Source of the DNA: Elusimicrobia bacterium GWA2_61_42
GTDB lineage: Bacteria; Elusimicrobiota; Elusimicrobia; Elusimicrobiales; UBA9959
Direction: 5' to 3'
DNA: 64,000 nt
Assembly (NCBI GenBank): GCA_001799615.1
Contig: MGTU01000013.1
Location: 31,499 to 95,498, forward strand
Made by a program: the position numbers and the translations under genes. Below the pieces are notes generated by a model that did no database searches, was not told the DNA's origin, and saw only the letters and a program-made list of their open reading frames with translations. Below are positions 16,409-25,048 of the stretch, piece after piece. Numbering within the stretch: the first letter of the stretch is position 1; every line of letters starts with the position of its first letter.

Positions 16409-17863
16409 CTATTTAAGCAGGCCGGGGTTCAGGCTTACCACGTAATAAATGCCGTTGAGGTTGGCCATGGTGTCCCTGATAAATTCGGTCATGGCCTTGG
16501 GCGTGCGGCCGCCCTCGCGGAAATCGGCCACCTCGCGCGCCAGCGCCAGCCGCAAAGATTCCTCCGGGGATTTGTACAGGCTTATCCCGCCGAACACGTT
16601 CCAGTGGCGGCTCTTGTCCGAGCCGTCTTCCTTGTTGCCGGGCAGCAGGAAATTCTCCAGCGCCACCGAAGCCGGCAGCTTGTCCCTGGGGATGGCCTTC
16701 ACCCAGGAGAACGGGATGCGCACCGCTTCGTCTATAAGGCCTACGGCCGCCAGCTTGTTGCCCTCTTTTATAGCCAGCGCCTCGCGAAACAGCAGCACCA
16801 TGGGCAGATTGTGGTTCTCCAGCGGCGCGTCCTCCAGCCTTCTGGTGGTGCGCGCGGCCGCGCGCAGGTAGCGCCTGTCGTACTGGGCGAACAGCAGCAG
16901 CCGCTTGAAATCCTTGCGGCTGGCGGTGGACTTGTAATACTGCCACTTGGCCCGGTCCGCGTAGTTCTTCAGCTCCAGGTAATCGCGCGGCGGCTCCAGG
17001 GTCAGCAGGTCCGCCTTTATCTTCATGTCCTCCAGCGCGTATTTCTCTATGACCTTCAGCACTTCCTCGGCGGGCTTTTTGCCGGCGGTATAGTCCTTGT
17101 AAAGCGGGGACTCAAGCAGCGCGCGCAGATGATCGCGGAAATAAAGGCTCTGGGCCACGAAAGCCGGCTGGCCTTTCACGGTAAGGGTCTCGGCGTCCTC
17201 GGTCAGGCCCGTAATTTCCATCAGCAGCTCGTAATGCCGCTTCTTTTCCCACAAAGCGGCGCAGCGTTTTATCTTGGCGTCGCCGTATGCTTTTTCCCTG
17301 GGGTCCAGGTCCGGAGAACGCCGGGCGTGGGCCAGCGAGAACCTGATGCCCTCGCTGTAAACCTCGCGCAGCAGGGCGGCCCTGTAGCCGCGGGCTTTTT
17401 CGGTCCGCGCCTTTTTAAGGAACTTCAGCGGCGAGGTTTCCTCGGCCTTGTGCGTTATGGCGACCACCGGGCGCTGCACGTATTCCGTCTCCGGCACGTA
17501 GCGGAAGAAATCGCGCGGGAAGGGGAAGGACTTTTTCTTGGCCTCCATCTTTTCCCTGGCTTTGTAAGGGTCGCCGGCGGCGTAAAGAGTTTCCAGCAGC
17601 ATGACGTCCTCGCCGTCCAGCAGGCCGTTATGGTTCACGTCTGTCTTGTAGGCGGTGTCGGCGGGGCCGCCGAAGGGGTTCTCCACAAAGGCCGCCAGCA
17701 GCGCGGCGTCCCGGCTGTCCCACATATTGTCGGAATTGAGGTCCCCCAGCATCACCAGCCTGGAGCGCAGGTTCACGCGGTTCACCGGCAGGGTGAAATA
17801 GACGGCCGCGGCCGCCAGCAGCAGCAGATAAAAAAGGCCTTTGCCCAGTATTTTTATTTTCAT
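16409..17863 (-). CDS. Membrane-anchored protein with dockerin-like calcium repeats
   Basis: 484 residues. An N-terminal hydrophobic anchor (about 8-26) is followed by two dockerin/EF-hand-like loops, GDLNSDNMWDSRDAALL and KTDVNHNGLLDGEDVMLL (residues about 39-90). Asp and Asn occur at the calcium positions, and helices follow each loop. The rest is long, charged and helical, with no domain I can name. Dockerin-type repeats mediate protein-protein contacts but occur outside cellulosomes too. The start has an AGGGGG site. Function unknown. Confidence 0.75.
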   Translation of the reverse strand: MKIKILGKGLFYLLLLAAAAVYFTLPVNRVNLRSRLVMLGDLNSDNMWDSRDAALLAAFVENPFGGPADTAYKTDVNHNGLLDGEDVMLLETLYAAGDPYKAREKMEAKKKSFPFPRDFFRYVPETEYVQRPVVAITHKAEETSPLKFLKKARTEKARGYRAALLREVYSEGIRFSLAHARRSPDLDPREKAYGDAKIKRCAALWEKKRHYELLMEITGLTEDAETLTVKGQPAFVAQSLYFRDHLRALLESPLYKDYTAGKKPAEEVLKVIEKYALEDMKIKADLLTLEPPRDYLELKNYADRAKWQYYKSTASRKDFKRLLLFAQYDRRYLRAAARTTRRLEDAPLENHNLPMVLLFREALAIKEGNKLAAVGLIDEAVRIPFSWVKAIPRDKLPASVALENFLLPGNKEDGSDKSRHWNVFGGISLYKSPEESLRLALAREVADFREGGRTPKAMTEFIRDTMANLNGIYYVVSLNPGLLK

Positions 17864-17911
17864 AGAACCCCCTAGAAAAACTTCAAGACTTGCCCCGCGC
17901 CAGGCGCGGCT

Positions 17912-18988
17912 TTATTGCGCCAGCAGGCGCATCAGGCCCAGTTCTTCCCTGTAAAAAGCCGCGGCCAGGATGGCCAGCCCCAACAGCGCGGCCGCGATCA
18001 CGGCGCCGTAGCCGCGGGCCTGCGCCGGCGGCGGCGGCAGCATCAGGTTCTCCTGCTGCTCCGCCACGTAATCCGCGTAAATATCACAGGAAGAAATAAC
18101 GTAAATAGGCCGCAGCAGCAGCATCACCAGGCCGGCGGAGATCAGCAGCGGTATGCCCACCCAGCAATAGAAAACGTAGATCTGCCCCGCCACCGGCGCC
18201 TTGAAGTTCACCAGCCCGGGGAAATTTATAAAGAAAGCGATGCTGCCGATATACCCGCCCACGCCCACCACCCAGCACAGCGCGGAGTAGCCGCCGCGCA
18301 GGATTATCACGGTCTTGAACTTGCGCACCACCAGCTCCACCGAGCGTTTACCGGCGTCCACCAGGCCGCGCCCGGTGACCAGGCCCGGCAGGATGCCTAT
18401 GGTTGCCAGCTTCCAGGCGTAATACATGGCTTCGCTCTTCGCTTTGTCGGCAGGAGAGCGGCGGTCCCGCTTTTTAGGCAGCCGGTCCAGGATGCGCAGC
18501 ACCGTCCACCAGCCGTCTATCCAGTGAAAGAGCCACAGCGGCCAGGCCCTGGGCAGCACCATTTTAAGGCAGTCGTCTATGGTGGATTCTTTGCCCTGCC
18601 GGTTGAGGAAATGCGCAGCCCCCATGCAGCCGTTCAGGATGCCCAGCGGAAAAGCTACGATGCCCACGCAGAAAAAAGACCAGAGGAACAGGATAAAGTC
18701 GCCGATCGTGGCTTTGTCGGAACTGGCCGCGCGTTCCCAGGCGGCCTCGGGGATCCACCCTATCATCTGCACCCAAAGGTAATAGCCCAGAGCTATGCAG
18801 GCCCACTGCAGCAGGGCGAAAGTGATTATTTCTTTTTCGAGGAAGATCAGCCTGACGCTGAACTTGGTCCGCGCCCAGAAACCGGCCAGGCCCTCGCCCA
18901 GCGGCACGCGCAGCTCCTGCGTCCAGGTGGCCTTGGTGACCTCGTCCCGGACTGCCTTCATCTCGCTGTAGTAGTTTTTCAGCCCCAT
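17912..18988 (-). CDS. Multi-pass membrane protein, unknown
   Basis: 358 residues with about six hydrophobic segments (for example FALLQWACIALGYYLW, FILFLWSFFCVGIVAFPLGI, VFYCWVGIPLLISAGLVMLL). The C-terminus is Pro-rich then hydrophobic. The N-terminus is charged and cytoplasmic in style. I do not recognise it. GGGGAG ribosome site. Same strand as, and 48 bp before, the dockerin-like gene, so the two may be co-expressed. Confidence 0.7.
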   Translation of the reverse strand: MGLKNYYSEMKAVRDEVTKATWTQELRVPLGEGLAGFWARTKFSVRLIFLEKEIITFALLQWACIALGYYLWVQMIGWIPEAAWERAASSDKATIGDFILFLWSFFCVGIVAFPLGILNGCMGAAHFLNRQGKESTIDDCLKMVLPRAWPLWLFHWIDGWWTVLRILDRLPKKRDRRSPADKAKSEAMYYAWKLATIGILPGLVTGRGLVDAGKRSVELVVRKFKTVIILRGGYSALCWVVGVGGYIGSIAFFINFPGLVNFKAPVAGQIYVFYCWVGIPLLISAGLVMLLLRPIYVISSCDIYADYVAEQQENLMLPPPPAQARGYGAVIAAALLGLAILAAAFYREELGLMRLLAQ

Positions 18989-19061
18989 CGCTCCCCTGTA
19001 GTCCTCGGCCGCGCCTGGCGGAAGCCGCCAGGTGTTAGTCAGGCCGCAAGCGCGGCCGGGC

Positions 19062-19508
19062 CTAGAACGGAACTTCTTCTATACCGTCGGCGCTGGCCGC
19101 CGGCTCTTTAGCGGCGGGCTCGGAGGCCTCGGAGGCGCCGCCGCCGGCGTTCTCGCCGCGGCTGCCCAGGAATTCAATTTCGTCCACGTAGACCACCATC
19201 TTGCTCTGCTTCTTGCCGGCTTCCTTGGAGGTCCATTCCTCCAGCACCAGGTGGCCTTCCACGTAGGCCTGGGAGCCTTTGCGCAGGTATTTCTCTATCA
19301 GGTCGGCCATCTTGCGGCCGGGTTCGCGGTTGAAAGCCTTAAGGTCCACCCACACCGGTACTTCTTCCCACTGCCCGCTCTGGGTGTTCTTGCGGCGGTT
19401 GTTGACGGCGAAGCCGATATTGGCCACCTTGCCGCCGTTGCTGAATTCCTTGATCTCGGGGTCGCGCGTAAGCCGCCCTATAAGCATTACCTTGTTTAAA
19501 TTCGCCAT
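19062..19508 (-). CDS. ssb: Single-stranded DNA-binding protein, copy 1
   Basis: 148 residues. An OB-fold domain covers about 1-108 (MANLNKVMLIGRLTRDPEIK, KVANIGFAVNNRR, EEVPVWVDLKAF, YVEGHLVLEEW). A Gly/Ala/Glu-rich linker ends in the acidic tip EEVPF, the partner-binding tail of canonical SSB. AGGAG site before the ATG. It is probably the housekeeping copy; copy 2 at 27703-28173 lacks this tip. Confidence 0.95.
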   Translation of the reverse strand: MANLNKVMLIGRLTRDPEIKEFSNGGKVANIGFAVNNRRKNTQSGQWEEVPVWVDLKAFNREPGRKMADLIEKYLRKGSQAYVEGHLVLEEWTSKEAGKKQSKMVVYVDEIEFLGSRGENAGGGASEASEPAAKEPAASADGIEEVPF

Positions 19509-19616
19509 ATGATTCTCCTGTTACTCGTAGCTATTCCCAAATTCGCCTGCCCCTGACTAATCTACTAATTTTACCGGCTTTTCTCCAATTTTTCCGTCTG
19601 CGCCGCGCCGCAAAGC

Positions 19617-19642
19617 AAAAACCCGGCTCAGGCCGGGTTCCC
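19617..19642 (-). terminator. Rho-independent terminator after the PLD-family gene
   Basis: Stem AACCCGGC-TCA-GCCGGGTT with an adjacent T-run on the minus strand. Confidence 0.8.
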
Positions 19643-19661
19643 GCCAGGCGCTTGGGCGCCC

Positions 19662-21341
19662 TTACAGCTGGTCGAACATGTAGCGGCGGGCCAGGAAGTT
19701 AAGCGGGGAATCGCTGAGGCCCAATTCCTCGGCCTTGTTTATTTTTTGGGCCTGGCCGATATCTTCGGCGAAAGCGGCCTCCATCTGCCCGGCAAAGCGG
19801 CGGTCCAGCACGTGCAGGGTGACTTCGCGCTCGTGGCGGATGCTCTTGGGGTGGAAGTTGTAGGAACCCACCGTGGCGAAGACGCCGTCCACAGTCATGA
19901 ACTTGCTGTGCAGGGTTTCGCCGGTCTTAACGTAGATCTCGGCGCCGGCGCCCAGCATCTCGGCCAGGCTTTCCAGTATGGGGGCGGTCAGGATGGGCTC
20001 GTTGTTGCTCTGGGCGGAGTTGGTGAGGATGGTCACCTTTACGCCGCGCGCCGCGGCCTCGGCCAGGGCGGTCCTGAGCGAAGGGATGGTGACGAAATAG
20101 GCGTTCTCTATATTGATGCTGGAGCTGGCGCCGTAGATGGCCTTGAGCAGGCTCAGGTAGATGGCGGGCTCGCGGTCGGCGCGCTGGTAAACCAGGGCGG
20201 CCTGTACCGCCCCGGCCTGCGCGGGGGCAACGGCGGCGTCCATCACGGAAAGCCCCTGGCTGGCGGCCACGCCGTTCCAGGTTTCGGCGAAGATCCTGTA
20301 AGCGTCGGCGGCGGCCGGGCCGGCGAACAGCACGTCGGTGTCGCGCCACTTGTGGGCGGCCGGGTTAAGGTGCGAGTATTTGTCGCCTATGTTCATGCCG
20401 CCGGTTACGGCGTATTCGCCGTCCACCACCAGCAGCTTGGAATGCATGCCGTCGTACTGGCGGTCGGCGTCCCAGAAGCGGCCCACCTGCACGCCGGCGG
20501 CCGCCAGGAGCTTAAGCGATTCCATGCCGATGAAATTGGAAATATTTCCGTCCACCATCACGCGCACGTCCAGGCCCTGCTGTTTCTTGGCGATCAGCAG
20601 GTCGCGGGTAAGCTGGCCGGTAACGTCGTCGTAGAAGCCCCAGACCATCAGGTGCACGCTCTTGACCGCGCCGCGCATGATGCGCTCGCGGGCGCCGAAA
20701 GAAGCAAGGCCGTCTATCAGCGGGGTCACGGTATGCCCGGCTTTAAAGGGGACGCCGGTAATGTCTTCCATCTCGGCCAGGTAGCCGCGGTTCTCCAGCA
20801 GGGAAGGGCCCTTGCTCACGGCCTTAAAGCGCGAAGCCTTCATCAGGTCGGTGTGGCGCCGGCTCATCTTGCCCCAGTCTTCAAAACCTTCCACCCCGCG
20901 CACATAGCCGCCGCCTTCCAGCTGGGCCGCTATCATGCGGGGGAATTTCTTTATGTAGTCCTCGCGCTTGGCGGGCGGCAGCGGCGGCAGAAAGCGCTGC
21001 ATGGCGGGGCTGCGCAGCACGTGCTCGATAGTTGGCTGCAGCTTGCCTTTGGAATGGGCGTAGCCCAGCAAGCGGAAAATAGGAGCTTCCACCAGGTGCA
21101 TGGCTTTGGGGTGCTTGATAATGAGGCCGATGATCTTGTCGCCTATTTTTTTGGGGTCGGCCAGGCCTTTTTCGATGTAGGCGTCTTCGGCTACGGGTTC
21201 GGGGATGGCGGCCAGGGTGTTGGCGGCCTCTTCGGCGGTGACGGCCTGCAGGCCGTTATTCAGCCGGAAAGCGTTTACCTGGTCCAACTGCGCGGCGGCG
21301 GGCGCGGCGAATAGTATAAGGGTAAATATGGTCTTTATCAT
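19662..21341 (-). CDS. Secreted phospholipase D-family protein
   Basis: 559 residues with a signal peptide (MIKTIFTLILFAAPAAAQ). Two HKD motifs are complete: HSKLLVVDGEYAVTGGMN (about residue 297) and HSKFMTVDGVFATVGSYN (about residue 478). The family hydrolyses or transfers phosphodiesters; likely roles are cardiolipin synthase-like or phospholipase activity. The first ~160 residues are helical and not part of the PLD fold. GAGG ribosome site. Export makes a nuclease of intracellular DNA unlikely. Substrate unknown. Confidence 0.88.
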   Translation of the reverse strand: MIKTIFTLILFAAPAAAQLDQVNAFRLNNGLQAVTAEEAANTLAAIPEPVAEDAYIEKGLADPKKIGDKIIGLIIKHPKAMHLVEAPIFRLLGYAHSKGKLQPTIEHVLRSPAMQRFLPPLPPAKREDYIKKFPRMIAAQLEGGGYVRGVEGFEDWGKMSRRHTDLMKASRFKAVSKGPSLLENRGYLAEMEDITGVPFKAGHTVTPLIDGLASFGARERIMRGAVKSVHLMVWGFYDDVTGQLTRDLLIAKKQQGLDVRVMVDGNISNFIGMESLKLLAAAGVQVGRFWDADRQYDGMHSKLLVVDGEYAVTGGMNIGDKYSHLNPAAHKWRDTDVLFAGPAAADAYRIFAETWNGVAASQGLSVMDAAVAPAQAGAVQAALVYQRADREPAIYLSLLKAIYGASSSINIENAYFVTIPSLRTALAEAAARGVKVTILTNSAQSNNEPILTAPILESLAEMLGAGAEIYVKTGETLHSKFMTVDGVFATVGSYNFHPKSIRHEREVTLHVLDRRFAGQMEAAFAEDIGQAQKINKAEELGLSDSPLNFLARRYMFDQL

Positions 21342-21458
21342 TTGTTATCCTCGGCTTACTGGCCTGAGATAATTTTATTAATGATAAGGCGGCCTCAATA
21401 GAGGCAAAAGACCTAAATAAATTAAGGCATTGGCCCCCGTCCCGCCTGGGTCCAAAGG

Positions 21459-21499
21459 CCGGCGACAGTACGCTGTCGGGATGATGTGGTAGACTATTT
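21459..21499 (+). promoter_or_regulatory. Palindrome/-10 promoter module, site G
   Basis: CGACAG-TACG-CTGTCG palindrome, followed at the same distance as in the other sites by TAGACTATTT. It faces the gene at 21518, whose GGAGG site begins about 10 bp after the -10 box. The left outer arm is degraded compared with the consensus. Confidence 0.75.
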
Positions 21500-21517
21500 A
21501 CAGGATCGGAGGCATGA

Positions 21518-21982
21518 ATGGAAGAAAATACCGAAAACACCGTCAAAACGGCGCCCGAATATCCGCTGCCGCCCATAAGAATACTGCACCTGGCGCGCAC
21601 CGGCGACCGCGCTTATACGGCCACCGCGGATAAATACGGCCAAGTGAAATGGAATGGCAAAAGCCTTGTCGCGGTAAAAGGCCGCGGCCTGTGGGACATT
21701 CCCCCGGTAAAAATGGAACTGCTGCGCCAATGCCTGGAGAAATATGATTTTTTAAACCTGGATAAAAACGACTTGGGGCCCTATGAGTCTTTCGGCGCGG
21801 TTTGCGACCCTGACTTCGGCAGCTGCATTATTACCGTCATCTTCGCAAACGGCACAAGAAAAACCATCAACCACAACATGATGGACGAGTCCATGCCCAA
21901 AAAGCTCTTCCAGCTGGAAAGCCGCATAGAGACCATCCTGGGCATTCGCAAATGGGCCGGCCGGCCGCCCATGATGGAATAA
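21518..21982 (+). CDS. Hypothetical protein (DUF6438-like)
   Basis: 154 residues, no signal peptide. The sequence pattern (IRILHLARTGDRAYTATADKYGQVKW, then LRQCLEKYDFLNLDKNDLGPYESFGAVCDP and RKTINHNMM) resembles small DUF6438-type proteins of unknown function; this is a recollection, not a search. GGAGG lies 7 bases before the ATG at 21518. Promoter site G lies directly upstream, so it would belong to the same regulon as ssb copy 2 and the Y-family polymerase. Confidence 0.75.
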   Translation: MEENTENTVKTAPEYPLPPIRILHLARTGDRAYTATADKYGQVKWNGKSLVAVKGRGLWDIPPVKMELLRQCLEKYDFLNLDKNDLGPYESFGAVCDPDFGSCIITVIFANGTRKTINHNMMDESMPKKLFQLESRIETILGIRKWAGRPPMME

Positions 21983-21989
21983 AAACAAA

Positions 21990-22018
21990 TAAAAAACCGG
22001 GGCCTGCCCCGGTTTTTT
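21990..22018. terminator. Bidirectional Rho-independent terminator
   Basis: A6, stem CCGGGGC/GCCCCGG, T6, between convergent genes. Confidence 0.9.
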
Positions 22019-22037
22019 CAAGCCCGGCGCCGCGGCG

Positions 22038-24290
22038 TCAGCTGTCCTGCAGGCGGCGCAGTTCGCGGTCGGCGTCGCGCAGGCGCAGCGCCTCCACCGT
22101 GGCCAGCCGCTGGAAGAAAGCCGAACCCACCACCGGGTTCCTGCCGGCTATCTCGTCGAAAGCCGCCCGGCTGATCACGTACAGCTCCGTATCCGTAAGC
22201 GCTATGGCGTCGGCGGTGCGCGCCGTGCGGTTCAAGAAAGCCACCTCGCCGAAAAAGTCTCCCGGGCCGAACACGGCCAGATGATGCTGGCGGTGCGTGT
22301 CCTTGAGCGGCAGCACGATGCGCACTTTGCCGCGGCGGATCAGGAACAGCTCCTCCCCGTGGCCTTTGCGCAGGAACACCGCCTTGCCGGCTTCCACCCG
22401 CGTTTCCTTGAACACCACGCGCAAGTCAGCCAGGGAAAGCTCGTCCATCTCGCGCAAAAAATCTATTTCGCCCAGGTCCAGCAGTTCGCCGTAATACAGG
22501 CGTTTCAGGCCGGCTTCCTCGAGGATGCGGTCCTCGGCCCATTCCAGCGCGTCGTGCAGGGTTTCGAACACCCGGCCGCCGCCTTCGTGCTGCGTAAGGC
22601 CCAGCTGTTTTAAATAAGCGCCCAGGTCCTGCCCGGTCGGGAGGCTGGCCGGCAGGTGCGAGAACACCAGCGCGCCGCCGCGCTCGCGCATTATGGCGCC
22701 TACCTGCTCCAGCATGTGCACGGCTGTAAAGTCCACCGAGGTAACGCGGCGCATGTCTATGATGAGGCGTTTGCAGGTGCGCATATCCGCTTCGATATCC
22801 GAGAACAGCTGGTCTGTAGTGCCGAAGAACAGGCTGCCCTGCAGTTCCACCACCAGCGTTTCGCCGCCGCGCTCGGTCAGCGCGGCGCGCTCGCGCGGCA
22901 GGCGCTGCTGCTTGGAAGAGATCTCCAGCCCGGTGGCTTTGCGCCGCACCACGTTGCTGTTCATCTGTTCGCGGATGAAAAGCAGCATGGAGAACCCTAT
23001 GCCCACGCCGGCGGCCACGATAAGGTCGGATACCAGCGCCGTACCGGCCACGGACACCACTACGGCGAAGTCCAGCATGGTGGTCTTGCGCAGCGCCAGC
23101 CGGATGCTGGAGCGGTCTATCATGCGCGTACCCACCACCACCAGGATGCCGGCCAGGGCCGCCAGCGGGATGCGGCCGATGGTGCCGCCCAGCAGCAGCG
23201 CCGTTACCAGGGCGAAAGCGCCGGTCAGTATGCCGGCGGCGCGCGTCCGGCCGCCGCTGGCCAGGCTGACCATGGTGGCGCCCAGCGTGCCGGCCCCGGG
23301 CATGCCGCCCAGCAGCGCCGAGGTGATGTTGCCCGCGCCCTGCCCGGCCAGTTCCCGGTTGGAGTTATGGCGCGTGCGCACTATGGAATCCGTCACCACG
23401 CAGGTTTTCAGCGTGTCTATGGAAAGCAGCACCGACAGCGTAAGCGTGGGGCCGATGAGCAGGCGCAGGTCGTTCCAGCCCAGCAGCTGCAGCGCCCCCA
23501 GGTTGGCGGTTATGCCGCTGAAGATCGCGCCCGGGCTGGTGGAGATGGCGCCGATGATGAAGGGGTTGGCGTCTACGGCCAGCAATTGCGGGCGCAGCAG
23601 CCCCGCGGCCAGATGCGCCGCTATGCCGGCGGCCAGGCCCAGGATGGCGGCCGGGACGCGCCTGGTAAAGCGCGGCGCCGCCACCATCACGGCGGCGGTC
23701 ACAAAGGCCACGCTGACCGCCGGCCACTGCCAGGCGGCCGGGGACAGCAGCCCCGCCAGCGGGTCGGCTTCTTTGGCCAGGCCCAGCAGCGGGATTATCT
23801 GTTTAATTATTATCAGCAGGCCTACGCCGCTCATGTAGCCGGTGACCACGGGGTAGGGAATATATTTAATAAGCCGGCCGCCGCCCAGCGCGCCGTACAG
23901 CGCCTGCAGCGCGCCCGAGAACAGGCCCACCAGCACCAGGGAAACCACAATGCTTTCAGGCGAACCGCCGCCGGCCAGCAGGCTGGCGCACAGCGCGGCC
24001 ATCACGGCCGCCGCGGGCGCGCAAGGCGCGGAGATCAGCCGGGGCGCCCCGCCCAGCGCCGGCGCTATCAGGCCTATGGCCACGGTGCCCAGCACGCCGG
24101 CCAGGGCGCCCGCGCCCGCAAAACCGGGCCCCAGCGGGGCGTACATGGCCACGCCGAAAGCTATGGCCGAAGGCAGCGCCACCAGCATGGCCGCCAGGCC
24201 GCCGCCCGCGTCGGCCCAGTCGAAGCTCCAAGCGGCGGGCGCGCCGCCGGGTACCGGGGAAAGCTGTGAATTGTTTTCGCTGGATGCCAT
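22038..24290 (-). CDS. SulP-family anion transporter fused to STAS and cyclic-nucleotide-binding domains
   Basis: 750 residues. Residues about 25-430 form the SulP/SLC26 membrane domain (many hydrophobic segments; PYPVVTGYMSGVG). A STAS domain follows at about 470-590 (VDFTAVHMLEQVG). The C-terminal 620-745 is a Crp-type cyclic-nucleotide-binding domain, with a phosphate-binding cassette reading FGEVAFLNRTARTADA that keeps the FGE and Arg. It probably moves sulfate, bicarbonate or a similar anion under cNMP control. A class III cyclase gene lies 0.8 kb away. Ribosome site GGAGGCGG. Domain order is certain; substrate and ligand are inferred. Confidence 0.92.
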   Translation of the reverse strand: MASSENNSQLSPVPGGAPAAWSFDWADAGGGLAAMLVALPSAIAFGVAMYAPLGPGFAGAGALAGVLGTVAIGLIAPALGGAPRLISAPCAPAAAVMAALCASLLAGGGSPESIVVSLVLVGLFSGALQALYGALGGGRLIKYIPYPVVTGYMSGVGLLIIIKQIIPLLGLAKEADPLAGLLSPAAWQWPAVSVAFVTAAVMVAAPRFTRRVPAAILGLAAGIAAHLAAGLLRPQLLAVDANPFIIGAISTSPGAIFSGITANLGALQLLGWNDLRLLIGPTLTLSVLLSIDTLKTCVVTDSIVRTRHNSNRELAGQGAGNITSALLGGMPGAGTLGATMVSLASGGRTRAAGILTGAFALVTALLLGGTIGRIPLAALAGILVVVGTRMIDRSSIRLALRKTTMLDFAVVVSVAGTALVSDLIVAAGVGIGFSMLLFIREQMNSNVVRRKATGLEISSKQQRLPRERAALTERGGETLVVELQGSLFFGTTDQLFSDIEADMRTCKRLIIDMRRVTSVDFTAVHMLEQVGAIMRERGGALVFSHLPASLPTGQDLGAYLKQLGLTQHEGGGRVFETLHDALEWAEDRILEEAGLKRLYYGELLDLGEIDFLREMDELSLADLRVVFKETRVEAGKAVFLRKGHGEELFLIRRGKVRIVLPLKDTHRQHHLAVFGPGDFFGEVAFLNRTARTADAIALTDTELYVISRAAFDEIAGRNPVVGSAFFQRLATVEALRLRDADRELRRLQDS

Positions 24291-24362
24291 TAATATTCCC
24301 GCCTCCGTCTTAAAACTCGTACCAGTTTACAATATTTAAAAAAGACGGTTATCTTTGCAATC

Positions 24363-24391
24363 TTGCAACGCGGGCAAAACAGATATAAACT
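24363..24391 (+). promoter_or_regulatory. Sigma-70-type promoter for the small zinc-finger gene
   Basis: TTGCAA, 17 bp spacer, TAAACT, about 65 bp upstream of the gene at 24455. Confidence 0.6.
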
Positions 24392-24454
24392 ATAGGTATT
24401 ACGGAACAAGATTTATAAAAGCGGTTCACCGCGCGTTCAGGAGCGACTTTAAAC

Positions 24455-24673
24455 ATGATCATATTACCCAGACTTACCTGCCCCAACTGCGGCAAACCCA
24501 TCCGCGGGGTAAAAGTGGACGTGGTGCCGCCCGCCATCGTCTACACGGACTGCCTGCGCCGCTGCGCCAAATGCGGCATAGGCGCCAGCAACGCCAAGAA
24601 CCCGGCCAAAGTTAAATACATCCGCGACGAGCGGCCCGAGATGGACGAGTTCGGGCTTCCGAAAAAAGACTAG
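24455..24673 (+). CDS. Small four-cysteine protein
   Basis: 72 residues with two cysteine pairs, CPNCGKP (residues about 9-15) and CLRRCAKCG (about 30-38), spaced as in a zinc ribbon. The C-terminus is charged. Unknown function; perhaps a nucleic-acid-binding or structural zinc protein. AGGAG site about 12 bases upstream, and a good sigma-70-type promoter precedes it. Confidence 0.7.
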   Translation: MIILPRLTCPNCGKPIRGVKVDVVPPAIVYTDCLRRCAKCGIGASNAKNPAKVKYIRDERPEMDEFGLPKKD

Positions 24674-24685
24674 GCCGCGCGCCGT

Positions 24686-25000
24686 TTACGGTTTGAACTC
24701 TATGGTTTTGCGGCACTTGGGGTAGTTGGTGCAGCCCCAGAATTTGGCGCCGGGGGTTGCGCCGCTCTGGGCTATGCGCAGCACCATGCGGCTTTTACAG
24801 TCCGGGCAGACAGGGTCGTTATCGGCCAGGGCCTGCTGCTTCAGCCTGGCCTCCAGCTCTTCCTTCATGCCCGGCGGCATGGCGGCCTTATACTTCTCAT
24901 CAGCCTTAAACTCGCCCGTCCCCGGGTGCAGGCGCGCGGCGCGGCTTTCGTCCGCAGCCTCCGGCTTGCTCCCTTCTTTATCTTCCGGTTCTTTTGTCAT
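24686..25000 (-). CDS. Small protein with topoisomerase-type C4 zinc finger
   Basis: 104 residues from the ATG at 24998-25000 (GGGAG site), chosen over a start 12 codons upstream that has none. The first 65 residues are charged and probably disordered. The C-terminal 40 hold CPDCKSRMVLRIAQSG, GAKFWGC and PKC, the C4 zinc finger seen at the C-terminus of type IA topoisomerases and in restriction-type proteins. Probably binds single-stranded DNA. Convergent with the small Cys protein gene. Confidence 0.75.
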   Translation of the reverse strand: MTKEPEDKEGSKPEAADESRAARLHPGTGEFKADEKYKAAMPPGMKEELEARLKQQALADNDPVCPDCKSRMVLRIAQSGATPGAKFWGCTNYPKCRKTIEFKP

Positions 25001-25048
25001 GCTGCTCCCGGCAAAGGCTTTTGCCCTTTTACGCATACGGCAAACTAA

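Noticed and set aside
22656..24269. Long plus-strand frame within the SulP gene
   Set aside because: Gln/His/Arg-rich shadow of codon bias; the minus strand has a full transporter.
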